Assembly: GCA_902800495.1 (NCBI GenBank)
Contig: CADCET010000004.1
Coordinates: 1-64,000 of the forward strand
Direction of reading: 5' to 3'
DNA length: 64,000 nt
From: an uncultured Prevotellaceae bacterium
Lineage (GTDB): Bacteria; Bacteroidota; Bacteroidia; Bacteroidales; Bacteroidaceae
Notes under the pieces: generated by a model
Told to the model about the DNA's origin: nothing
Databases searched by the model: none
What the model saw: the letters and a program-made list of their open reading frames with translations, nothing else
Translations under genes and position numbers: made by a program
In this document: positions 51,001 to 58,114 of the stretch, in pieces
How positions within the stretch are numbered: the first letter of the stretch is position 1
Layout: every line of letters begins with the position of its first letter

Positions 51001-51860
51001 ATCCAGATATTACCGCTGCGGTCGCCGCCCATTCCGTTCACGGAGTTGTCAACGCCGATGCCCGTCAGGCCGAGCTTGTCGCCGATGGTGGTGTCCCAGG
51101 TGTTGGTGCTTTTCTGATAGACGAAGAGGGTGCCCTGCCCGTAGAGCCAGATGTTGTCCATCTGGTCGGCAAAGGCTTTCAGCGAACTGCTCTTGCGCAG
51201 CTTCTGTACGGCGATGCTGTTGGTGACCCACACGGTGTGCTGCTGGTGCATGACGTCGCAGCAAGCAATACGCCCGTCGTCGTAGACAATCAGCGCACCG
51301 TCGCGACATTCGCTGATGGAGCAGATGTTGCCCTGTGGTATGCCGTGAGCATCGTTGGTGTAGCCAAACTCATAAAGCAGCTGTTGCTGCATGTTGTAGC
51401 AGACGACGCCCTTGTTGGGGATGGAACCCCAGATGTTCTTGTGCTTGTCGATATAGACGATGTCGGGAATATTTTCTATACCCATGCGGGTGAACGTCTG
51501 CTTCATCTCACGTTCGAATGATTCCGACTGTGGATGATAGATGCAGTAGCCGGCAGGGGTCTTGACCCACAATGTGCCGTCGAGCGCCTCCTGTATGGAG
51601 TAGATATAGCTATCGGGCAGCGAGGCTCCATCCTGTGAGTCACACTGGAAATTCTTGAAGATGTATCCGTCATAACGGTAGAGTCCGGCTGGCGTTCCAA
51701 ACCAGATATAGCCTCGACCGTCTTTCAGAATACAGTTAATCTGACTGCTTGTCAGTCCGTCGCGGGCATTGAGTGTCTTGAACAAGTACACGGCGGCGGC
51801 CATCATGGGCAGTGCCAACAAGAGTAAGGTCAATATTCTAAACTTTCTCATCGTTCTCAT
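48081..51860 (-). CDS. Degenerate hybrid two-component regulator (HTCS-like, apparently non-catalytic)
   Basis: A 1259-residue protein. A signal or anchor is followed by a periplasmic beta-propeller sensor of Reg_prop repeats (about 30-600; for example GYIWFGT, GNIWIGTD, GLIWVGTREG), a Y_Y_Y domain (about 690-780) and a membrane helix (about 785-805). The dimerisation-helix region lies at about 830-885, a receiver-like domain at about 936-1060 and an AraC helix-turn-helix at about 1155-1259. The expected SHExRTP reads SDDLRQP (Asp836 for His). No ATPase domain fits in the roughly 50 residues before the receiver. The phospho-aspartate position is Lys986 (LVICKQDMPG). It is therefore probably a phosphorylation-independent transmembrane regulator. 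Confidence 0.85.
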   Translation of the reverse strand: MRTMRKFRILTLLLLALPMMAAAVYLFKTLNARDGLTSSQINCILKDGRGYIWFGTPAGLYRYDGYIFKNFQCDSQDGASLPDSYIYSIQEALDGTLWVKTPAGYCIYHPQSESFEREMKQTFTRMGIENIPDIVYIDKHKNIWGSIPNKGVVCYNMQQQLLYEFGYTNDAHGIPQGNICSISECRDGALIVYDDGRIACCDVMHQQHTVWVTNSIAVQKLRKSSSLKAFADQMDNIWLYGQGTLFVYQKSTNTWDTTIGDKLGLTGIGVDNSVNGMGGDRSGNIWIGTDRAGLIKMNVNTREMEVAETKNMNTGQVNTNTLRVQSIYIDDTDLLWVGTEKSGVAYYGKNIYRFYSTPMGDITAFAQDENGNIFYGTSNEGVIDYDGPLASKKVTAMAYTRDGSLWVGSKQNGLTRIKNGGATIYSAAKDSTGTLIDDHINSLCTDQVGNLWIATNGGLQVFNPKMNTFSSYTKENGKFTTNSITALYYARDNKLLVGTSEGLSVLNLSSTQITHLTGNATNLKSFTNNYITQVFEDSRGLIWVGTREGVNILNPVSDSLNYITEKQGLCNNNICGITEDQKHNIWLTTSNGISRVVIQRNIEDGSISTNLYNYDMSDGLLGNEFNMGAVMTKQNGDVVFGALYGINWTRHDINDDTESLPRVMLTQLFIGEEEIQVGHSYDGNVLLTQALNESNHIELGNRQNTFTIKFSAGNYNQSERLQFMYWLEGRDEDWHNGDAIKHGITIRDLESGEYTLHVKAVSAEGAVSNQERVLEIVIKKPWYLSWWMLILYATAIIVVLYIWKIGIGQVKEIKRRKEAIIEELKQQREEIKATSDDLRQPMARMTSIISNLAEKESSLEEREQLNALHSQMLQVITRVSDMQSSLEHPEERAKQTVQGRYELNAKGELVLPVVNNDELSSEFVQTRRRADSPTNKFVVFFIDDSEEFLKYINASLYNVYDFHVYSSALKAAKDLESISADLVICKQDMPGITGSELCNQLKTNIATERTKFVIVTDGTLTPQDMKNQNITLSADDYLAKPFNMQDAIMRFNKLLGLGAYAVDNDLIEGAETRYLEGRNASMTTATESIDSSIPTDKALQEVSNTDDEMIIVETTIRQKNAADQQPSELQTVINDELSEALDDDYSMTDAMDRQLLKNIEQYVIQNMSRGQISLEELAGVMGMGRVPFFHKVRDLTSKTPAELIRDIRLKHACILLKRTNINMSELAVNVGFMTAENFIKIFKEKFGLSPLEYRLKHRR

Positions 51861-51864
51861 ATCG

Positions 51865-52812
51865 TTAAATCATGCATGAATAGTGGTCGACGACACCTAA
51901 TAAACGGTGGTCTTTGTCAACAACTAACACACTGTGTATCTTGTATTTGTTCATGATGCGCTGTATCTCCGAGATCTTCGTCTGCGGACTGACGGTCTTT
52001 GGCGTCGTAGTCATGATGTCGGCCACAGTACGGTCGAAGAAACGGGCTTGCCACTTCTCCATAGCCCGACGGATGTCGCCATCGGTAATCAGACCAGCCA
52101 CCCGTCCGTCGGTCTCGGCAACGCCTAATCCTAACTTCCCCTTGCTGACGTGGATAATGGCCTCGCCTAAGTGCATATCGGGCGTGATGACGGGCAGGTC
52201 GGTGGTGCGCATCACGTCCTGAGCAGTAGTCAGCAGCCGCTTGCCCAATTCGCCGCCGGGATGGAACTGTGCAAAGTCTTGCGGCTGGAAGTTACGCTTC
52301 TTGATAAGGGCTACGGCCAAAGCGTCGCCCATCACCATCTGTGCCGTAGCACTACTGGTAGGAGCCAGGTTCATGGGGTCGGCTTCGTGGTGTACGCTGA
52401 CGTTCAGATGATAGTTGGCATACTTTGCCAGCAGCGAGTCGGGGTTGCCGCTCATAGCGATGATGGGTATCTGCATCTGCAGCACCATCGGTATGAAGCG
52501 CAGCAACTCGTCCGTCTGTCCGGAGTTCGAGATAGCCAGCACGACGTCGTCGCTCGTCATCACACCTAAGTCGCCGTGAAAGACGTCCAACGGGTTGATG
52601 AAGAACGAAGGGGTGCCCGTCGACGACAGCGTGGCGGCAATCTTTGCACCCACATGTCCGCTCTTGCCGACGCCGGTGACGATAATCTTTCCGTGACAGC
52701 GGAACATCAGTTCCACAGCGCGGTCAAACTCCTCGTCCATCTTCGGAATCAGTTCCAGCAGCGCGTTGGCTTCATCTTGGATACATCTTATGCCGTATTC
52801 TCTTGCTGTCAT
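51865..52812 (-). CDS. kdsD: Arabinose-5-phosphate isomerase (KdsD/KpsF)
   Basis: A 315-residue protein. A SIS sugar-isomerase domain (about 35-170; GVGKSGHVGAKIAATLSSTGT, shown as GVGKSGHVGAKIA, and VLAISNSGQTDELL) is followed by two CBS domains (about 200-315). It makes arabinose 5-phosphate from ribulose 5-phosphate for Kdo synthesis. Its start overlaps the kdsA stop by 4 bases, so the first two steps of Kdo synthesis are coupled. The HTCS gene begins 4 bases after it. Confidence 0.93.
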   Translation of the reverse strand: MTAREYGIRCIQDEANALLELIPKMDEEFDRAVELMFRCHGKIIVTGVGKSGHVGAKIAATLSSTGTPSFFINPLDVFHGDLGVMTSDDVVLAISNSGQTDELLRFIPMVLQMQIPIIAMSGNPDSLLAKYANYHLNVSVHHEADPMNLAPTSSATAQMVMGDALAVALIKKRNFQPQDFAQFHPGGELGKRLLTTAQDVMRTTDLPVITPDMHLGEAIIHVSKGKLGLGVAETDGRVAGLITDGDIRRAMEKWQARFFDRTVADIMTTTPKTVSPQTKISEIQRIMNKYKIHSVLVVDKDHRLLGVVDHYSCMI

Positions 52813-53573
52813 CTTATCAGTTCCTTGATTAGTCCTTCCAGTTTATCTAACTCTAACATGTTGGCGGCGTCGCTCAGTCCGCGATCGGGATCAGGATGCA
52901 CCTCGAAGAACCACCCCGTGGCGCCGAAAGCCTTAGCGGCTAAGGCCATCTGAGGCACAAAGCGGCGGTCGCCGCCCGTCTTGCCGTCGCTGCCGCCAGG
53001 ACGCTGCACGCTGTGGGTACAGTCCATAACGACTGTCGGCACCAGCTCCAGCATGTCGGGGATGTTGCGGAAGTCTACCACCAGATTGTTGTAGCCAATC
53101 ATGTTGCCGCGCTCCGTCAGCCACACGTCAGTAGCACCAGCCTCGCGGGCCTTCTCTACAGGGTATTTCATGTCGCGACCGCTCAGGAACTGCGCCTTCT
53201 TGATGTTGACGGTGCGTCCCGTCTTGGCGGCGGCTACTAAAAGGTCGGTCTGTCGGCAGAGGAATGCAGGTATCTGCAAGATGTCGCAGACCTGTCCTAC
53301 GGGTTCTGCCTGCCACGATTCGTGAATATCGGTCAGCAGCCTGAGTCCGTATTTCGCCTTGACGTCGGCCAGCATCTGCAGGCCGCGCTCCATTCCCGGG
53401 CCTCTGAAAGAGTGGATGGATGTGCGGTTGGCCTTGTCAAATGAGGCTTTGAATATGATGTCTGTTCCGAGTGCGCTGTTGATACGCACCAGCTCCTGAG
53501 CTACTGTGTCGAGCAGTTCAGCCGATTCAATAACGCAGGGGCCTGCAATGATGGTTCTGTTGTTCATGTTCAT
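52809..53573 (-). CDS. kdsA: 3-deoxy-8-phosphooctulonate synthase (KdsA)
   Basis: A 254-residue aldolase-barrel protein (IAGPCVIES, FKASFDKANRTS, LLTDIHESWQA, MIGYNNLVVDFRNIPDML, MALAAKAFGATGWFFEVH). It condenses phosphoenolpyruvate with arabinose 5-phosphate to make Kdo-8-phosphate for lipopolysaccharide. Starts at 53573 (MNMNNRT) and 53567 both fit the minus-strand promoter box TATATTTG (complement at 53583-53590). It is the first gene of the kdsA-kdsD-HTCS-phospholipase run. Confidence 0.93.
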   Translation of the reverse strand: MNMNNRTIIAGPCVIESAELLDTVAQELVRINSALGTDIIFKASFDKANRTSIHSFRGPGMERGLQMLADVKAKYGLRLLTDIHESWQAEPVGQVCDILQIPAFLCRQTDLLVAAAKTGRTVNIKKAQFLSGRDMKYPVEKAREAGATDVWLTERGNMIGYNNLVVDFRNIPDMLELVPTVVMDCTHSVQRPGGSDGKTGGDRRFVPQMALAAKAFGATGWFFEVHPDPDRGLSDAANMLELDKLEGLIKELIR

Positions 53574-53582
53574 ATCAAAGTG

Positions 53583-53590
53583 CAAATATA
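53583..53590 (-). promoter_or_regulatory. -7 box of the kdsA operon
   Basis: Minus-strand TATATTTG followed by GCA, about 10 bases ahead of the kdsA start. A proper -33 element is not clear. Confidence 0.5.
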
Positions 53591-53618
53591 CGGATTTTTT
53601 GTCAAAGACGGCGAAGAA

Positions 53619-55955
53619 TTAAGATTTATTAATAATGTGAACGTCTCTTTGCGGGAACGGAATCTCGATGCCGTTGGCTGCGAGCGTGTCGTAAACGCAC
53701 TTCAGGACGTCGCTGATGACGTACGATCTCTTGACGGCATCAGCCCAGACGAAGAGTTTGAAATCGATACTTGAGTCGTTCATCTGTGCGACGACGGACT
53801 TCACCTGCTTCTCGGGATCCATCCACTCGTGGTGCAAGCCGTTGACGGCCTCTTCGACAAGCTGCGACACCTGCTTCAGGTTCGAGCCGTAGGCCACGCC
53901 GAAGGGTATGACAGCCAGCACGTAGCCGTGATTCTTGGTCAGATTCTTGTAGTTCTTCGCAAAGAGTTGTGAGTTCTGGAACGTGATCACCTCGCCCGTC
54001 AGCGACTCAACGACGGTTGAGGTGTAGCTGATGCTGGTTACCTTGCCCATCGTGCCGTCCACCTCTATCCAGTCGCCCACCTTTACGCGGCCAGCCATCA
54101 GCGAGGCACCGTAGTAAATATTTTCGATAATGTCCTTCGAGGCGAAACCGATACCTGTTGACAGACCGCCGGAGATAGCGACGAGCCAGGCGACGCTGAT
54201 GTTGAGAATGCTGAGCGACATCAGCAGCCAGATGCCCCAGACAAGCACTTGTATGACGTTGCGCCCCATCACCTCGCGGCTTTGCGCTGTTGATGGGTCC
54301 TGCTGCTGGTAATGCAGGCGCAAGAGTGCCAGAATGGTATTGGCCAGATATCTGAACAGGAACCACAGGTTGACCACCATCGCTAATTTCAGGATGCTGA
54401 CGCTGAGATTGGGTGTGTCGATGAATCTGCGTTTGAACAGCTGCATACTCAGTTCGCTCAGGTTGAAGATGTCGGCTGCCCAGTAAATGCTGAGCATGAC
54501 GGACAGCACGCCCATAACGGGCAACACCACGATATATAGCAGGCGGTAGAACCAGCTCTTCGTGATAGGTGCATCTTCCAGCCCGTGATGCTTGCCGTAG
54601 AGATGGACGTACTGACTGACGCAGGTGATGGTCAGGATGCAGGTGAGCTGCATGATCCACCAGATGAGCAGCTGGACGGCCAGCAGCACGTAGCCCGCCC
54701 ACGACAGCACGACGGAGGCCATGAAGACGGCGAGCGACACGTAGGTATAGAACATGTCGGAGCGTGGTACGTTGCGGTTGTGGCGTTTGATGACGAAATA
54801 TTGCCACAACAGACAGACCAGAAGGATGGGAGGTAGTATGATGTTGACTAACTCGTTAGGTATCAGTATGATGCGGAAGGCAATGACGATAAAACCAATG
54901 ACTACCAACGGTGCATAGATGCGGAAGGCGCTCCTGATTTGAAGCCCGTTGACGCGCAGCAGCAGCGAGATGAGAATCACACCTAACAGCCAGGCGTATT
55001 CAATGAGTAGGTCGCTGGCCATGATGAAGAAGTTCTGGTCGAGTGTGGCACGCAGAATGCCCATGATGACGGCAAACGTGATGGTCGTTGTGGCCATAAT
55101 GATGCACGACCGCTTTTTCAGGAACTCAATGGTATGCAGGCGCTTGGGCAGCAGGAAGCGGAACGCCAGCAGGTTGAGGACAATAGAGATGATGACGTAG
55201 ACGGCAATGACGCCGAAGAGTCCGAAGATCACGTTGCTGCTCCACTGCGAATTCTGGGAGGTTACCTTGTATTTCTCAGCGACGGTCGTACGGGTCTCAT
55301 CTATCTTGTCGCCAAAGTTTCTCAAAATCGTAAAATAGTTCTGCCCGCCGTTCTTGAAGATGTTGGTCTGAATGTCGTTGTAGCGCTTGTTGGCATAGTC
55401 GTTCAGATTCTTCAGTCTTCTCTCCGTTGCCTCGTAATAGCCGATGTAGTCGGTTATTTGGTTGCGGTTGGCAATGAGCATATCGCGAATATGGGTAGAT
55501 AATTTCAGACAGGCGTTGCGATTGGCTTTGCCGCGTTTGCTGAGATACTGTTCCGGCATTTGATTCAGACTGTTGACCAGACTGTCGTATTTCGCAATGT
55601 CGGTGTCTGTCGATGCTAAGAACTGGCGGAAGGGTATTTGCGCCTCTTTGAACTGGTGATACTGCTCAGTCGCCTGATGACAGGCATAGGTCATGTCGAA
55701 GATGTGGTTCTGCTTCTGTGAATAGAGCATCAGCGAATTCTGGTTGCTCTGCTTCATGATGTCTATTAACTCGTTAAGAATCTGTCCGTTGTGAGCTTTC
55801 CTTTCAGCATTCATATCAGACAGTTCCCTGTAGTATTCAGTCAGCTCTATTCGCAGGATCTCCAACGTCTGTTCCAGGTCGCGCTCCTTGAGTACGGCGT
55901 AGGTTTCAAACAGTCCTGTAGTGAGTATGAGCAGGGTGATGAGAAGTCTTTTCAT
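53619..55955 (-). CDS. MscS-family mechanosensitive channel with large N-terminal domain
   Basis: A 778-residue protein starting at ATG 55955 (MKRLLITLLILTTGLFETYA, a signal peptide). A periplasmic coiled-coil region (about 25-210) is followed by many membrane helices (about 225-560). The MscS core follows (SGGLSTGIGFASKDIIENIYYG, split as SGGLSTGIGFASKD and IIENIYYG), with the beta domain KVGDWIEVDGTMGKVTSISYTSTVV starting at KVGDWIEVDG. It resembles the MscK/YbdG-like multi-domain types and would release solutes on osmotic shock. Its own promoter lies at 55981. Confidence 0.88.
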   Translation of the reverse strand: MKRLLITLLILTTGLFETYAVLKERDLEQTLEILRIELTEYYRELSDMNAERKAHNGQILNELIDIMKQSNQNSLMLYSQKQNHIFDMTYACHQATEQYHQFKEAQIPFRQFLASTDTDIAKYDSLVNSLNQMPEQYLSKRGKANRNACLKLSTHIRDMLIANRNQITDYIGYYEATERRLKNLNDYANKRYNDIQTNIFKNGGQNYFTILRNFGDKIDETRTTVAEKYKVTSQNSQWSSNVIFGLFGVIAVYVIISIVLNLLAFRFLLPKRLHTIEFLKKRSCIIMATTTITFAVIMGILRATLDQNFFIMASDLLIEYAWLLGVILISLLLRVNGLQIRSAFRIYAPLVVIGFIVIAFRIILIPNELVNIILPPILLVCLLWQYFVIKRHNRNVPRSDMFYTYVSLAVFMASVVLSWAGYVLLAVQLLIWWIMQLTCILTITCVSQYVHLYGKHHGLEDAPITKSWFYRLLYIVVLPVMGVLSVMLSIYWAADIFNLSELSMQLFKRRFIDTPNLSVSILKLAMVVNLWFLFRYLANTILALLRLHYQQQDPSTAQSREVMGRNVIQVLVWGIWLLMSLSILNISVAWLVAISGGLSTGIGFASKDIIENIYYGASLMAGRVKVGDWIEVDGTMGKVTSISYTSTVVESLTGEVITFQNSQLFAKNYKNLTKNHGYVLAVIPFGVAYGSNLKQVSQLVEEAVNGLHHEWMDPEKQVKSVVAQMNDSSIDFKLFVWADAVKRSYVISDVLKCVYDTLAANGIEIPFPQRDVHIINKS

Positions 55956-55980
55956 AACGTTATTCTTGCTTTTTGACAGG

Positions 55981-56011
55981 CAAAGGTAGACATTTTTGTA
56001 AAAATAACAAA
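55981..56011 (-). promoter_or_regulatory. Promoter of the mscS-like gene
   Basis: On the minus strand, TTTG (56008-56011), a 19-base spacer and TACCTTTG (55981-55988), 25 bases before the start codon. It supports the start at 55955. Confidence 0.75.
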
Positions 56012-56018
56012 ACAAAAG

Positions 56019-56049
56019 TTTGTTTTTTAAATTTATTTGAGTACTTTTG
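56019..56049 (+). promoter_or_regulatory. Promoter of the BadF-type kinase gene
   Basis: TTTG at 56019-56022, a 19-base spacer and TACTTTTG at 56042-56049, 5 bases before the start codon at 56055. It is divergent from the mscS promoter, and the two -33 elements are 7 bases apart. Confidence 0.7.
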
Positions 56050-56054
56050 CGTTC

Positions 56055-56903
56055 ATGAAACTGATTGCAGACAGCGGAAGCACCAAGACAGACTGGGTGT
56101 TGGCTGATGGCAACGACGTCGTCGGGCGCTATCAGACACAGGGTATTAATCCTTTTCATCAGTCGGAGGATGACATATTGGCCATTCTCCGCAGTGAGTT
56201 GGCGCCATCGATTCAGCAGACGCCCTCCACGATACAGTTCTACGGCAGCGGCGTGCGTCCGGAACTGGAACCAGTCATGCAGCGTCTGTTGTCGACGGTC
56301 TTCCCGTCGGCGGCGGTTGAAGCTCACGGCGATTTGTTAGGGGCTGCACGTGCGGTCTGCGGACATTCCAGCGGCGTTGCCTGCATCTTGGGGACGGGAG
56401 CCAATTCCGGGCTGTACGACGGCCGTCAGATTGTCAGTAACACGCCGCCGTTAGGCTATATCCTCGGCGACGAGGGGAGTGGTGCTGTGTTGGGTGTCCG
56501 TCTGTTGAATGCTTTGTATAAAGGTTTCCTTCCTTCGTCGCTCCTGTCGGCGTTTGAGACTGAGACGGGACTTTCTGTGGCCGACGTCATTGCCCGTGTT
56601 TATCGTCAGCCGTTGGCTAACCGCTTCTTAGCTTCTCTGTCGCCGTTTGTGAACCGTCATATCGACGTGCCTGAAATGTCGCAGCTTGTCGTCGACAACT
56701 TCCGCTGTTTCTTCCGTCGCAATGTGGTGCAGTACAACCGTCCCGACCTGCCTGTTGGCTTTGTGGGTGGTATCGCTTACTATTACGAGAATCAATTGCG
56801 TAAAGCTGCTGCTGCTGAGGGATTTACGGTCGGCGTCGTCCTAAAGAGTCCAATGGAAGGACTGATCACGCTCTCATCAGGTCACTTGTCACCATATCGC
56901 TGA
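56055..56903 (+). CDS. BadF/BcrA-type ATPase, N-acetylglucosamine kinase-like
   Basis: A 282-residue ASKHA-fold protein. The phosphate-binding loops are MKLIADSGSTKTDWVL, CILGTGANSGLYDG and GYILGDEGSGAVLG. These features match the Bacteroidetes N-acetylglucosamine kinase-like group, a likely role in amino-sugar salvage such as cell-wall recycling. The exact sugar is not proven. Its stop overlaps the end of the convergent hemW gene by 38 bases. Confidence 0.8.
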   Translation: MKLIADSGSTKTDWVLADGNDVVGRYQTQGINPFHQSEDDILAILRSELAPSIQQTPSTIQFYGSGVRPELEPVMQRLLSTVFPSAAVEAHGDLLGAARAVCGHSSGVACILGTGANSGLYDGRQIVSNTPPLGYILGDEGSGAVLGVRLLNALYKGFLPSSLLSAFETETGLSVADVIARVYRQPLANRFLASLSPFVNRHIDVPEMSQLVVDNFRCFFRRNVVQYNRPDLPVGFVGGIAYYYENQLRKAAAAEGFTVGVVLKSPMEGLITLSSGHLSPYR

Positions 56904-57981
56904 CGAACAGCCCTTCTCTGCTGAGTTTGAGCCGTCCGTTCTCCTCTGTCAGCAGGCCATTTACAACATATCTTCTGGCGTTTTCCAAAAGGTACGCGCG
57001 GTCGTGTGCTGTCAGCGTGCTGAGGTCGAGTCCCTCCGCTGTTCGCAGCGAGAGCATCACGCGGTCGTTATAGCGGGTGTCGTCGTCCAGCACTTCCTCT
57101 TCATAGTCTATATGCCCTGTCTCTGCGCCCTCGATGTAGTGCTGCAGGTCGCTGACGTTCCACCGTCGCCGCTGTCCGTCGTAGCTATGCGCTGCCGCAC
57201 CGAGTCCGATGTAGGGAATGTCTGTCCAGTAGCTGCTGTTGTGGCGTGAACGGTAGCCTCGCCGTGCGAAGTTCGAAATCTCGTAGTGCTCGTATCCCGC
57301 AGCAGCTAAGCGGTCAATCAGCGTGTAGTACATCGTGCGTTCCACCTCCTCATTGCAAAGTACACAAAAAGAACCGTCCCCTTTGTGTACTTTTTCGTAG
57401 AGTGGGGTTCCTTCTTCGATGCTGAGGCAGTAAGCTGAGAGGTGCTCCACATCGAGGCTGAGGGCGCTGTCGATGTCGCGCTGCCAGTCGTCGAGGGTCT
57501 CGTCAGGAAAACCGTACATCAGGTCGACGCTGATGTTGCTGATGCCTGCTGTACGCAGTCGCGCGACAGCCTCACCCACCTGGCGGGCCGTATGGCGCCG
57601 TCGCAGGAAGCGCAGCCGCTGGTCATCAAACGTCTGGGCACCCATCGACACCCTGTTGACGGGCAGGCGCGACAGCGTTTCGGCCAGCGCGTGCGTCACG
57701 TCGTCGGGATTCACCTCGATGGTCACTTCGGCGTCTTCCGCCACCTTATATATATTATATAGGCCGTCCAGCAACTGTTGCAGTTGCCCGACGGTCAGCT
57801 GCGACGGTGTGCCTCCGCCCAAGTAGATCGTACTGATGGTGTCAGCGGTCGGCCGCATCGCCATTTCGCGGCAGAGAGCGTCGACATACTGCTGGCGCAG
57901 CCCCATTTTCACGGTGGAGTAGAAGGCGCAGTAAATACACCTGCTTGCACAGAATGGAATATGTATATAAATGCCTGTCAT
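56866..57981 (-). CDS. hemW: Radical SAM protein HemW (haem chaperone)
   Basis: A 371-residue protein starting MTGIYIHIPFCASRCIYCAF; Cys11, Cys15 and Cys18 form the radical SAM CxxxCxxC. YLGGGTPSQL and VEVNP-type motifs (TIEVNPDDV) and a C-terminal HemN-like domain follow. HemW binds haem and delivers it to respiratory proteins; it was long misnamed coproporphyrinogen oxidase. The start at 57981 follows from the promoter. Residues of about 197-209 (HKGDGSFCVLCNEE) are encoded by a palindromic repeat inserted in frame at 57357-57393. Confidence 0.88.
   Translation of the reverse strand: MTGIYIHIPFCASRCIYCAFYSTVKMGLRQQYVDALCREMAMRPTADTISTIYLGGGTPSQLTVGQLQQLLDGLYNIYKVAEDAEVTIEVNPDDVTHALAETLSRLPVNRVSMGAQTFDDQRLRFLRRRHTARQVGEAVARLRTAGISNISVDLMYGFPDETLDDWQRDIDSALSLDVEHLSAYCLSIEEGTPLYEKVHKGDGSFCVLCNEEVERTMYYTLIDRLAAAGYEHYEISNFARRGYRSRHNSSYWTDIPYIGLGAAAHSYDGQRRRWNVSDLQHYIEGAETGHIDYEEEVLDDDTRYNDRVMLSLRTAEGLDLSTLTAHDRAYLLENARRYVVNGLLTEENGRLKLSREGLFVSDMVTSDLMRA
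57357..57393. repeat. Palindromic REP-like element inside hemW
   Basis: Perfect 12-base arms aaagtacacaaa (57357-57368) and tttgtgtacttt (57382-57393) flank aagaaccgtcccc. The core agaaccgtcccc is a widespread REP-type sequence that I associate with RAYT (REP-associated tyrosine) transposases. It lies within the HemW reading frame and does not break it. Confidence 0.75.
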
Positions 57982-57995
57982 AGTCGAATTGGGCA

Positions 57996-58003
57996 CAAAA
58001 TTA
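57996..58003 (-). promoter_or_regulatory. -7 box of hemW
   Basis: Minus-strand TAATTTTG followed by TGC, 15 bases upstream of the hemW start chosen here. Confidence 0.5.
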
Positions 58004-58033
58004 CTAAAATAGTTTAATATTTGGAAGATTTCG

Positions 58034-58064
58034 TTGGTTTTTTCCGCGAAAATGTCTACCTTTA
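58034..58064 (+). promoter_or_regulatory. Probable promoter of the EF-G2-like gene
   Basis: TTGG at 58034-58037, a 19-base spacer and TACCTTTA at 58057-58064. Both boxes differ from consensus at one position, as may be expected for an activator-dependent promoter. The leader to the start at 58115 is about 45 bases. Confidence 0.5.
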
Positions 58065-58114
58065 GCGTCCGATTACTGAAAACCCAAAAATTTAAACCTA
58101 AAAATATAACTATT

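Noticed and set aside
49773..51521. Plus-strand open frame of 582 codons opposite the HTCS gene
   Set aside because: It is a shadow frame with Val/Gly/Asp-rich translation and no motifs. The minus-strand gene has clear Reg_prop repeats.
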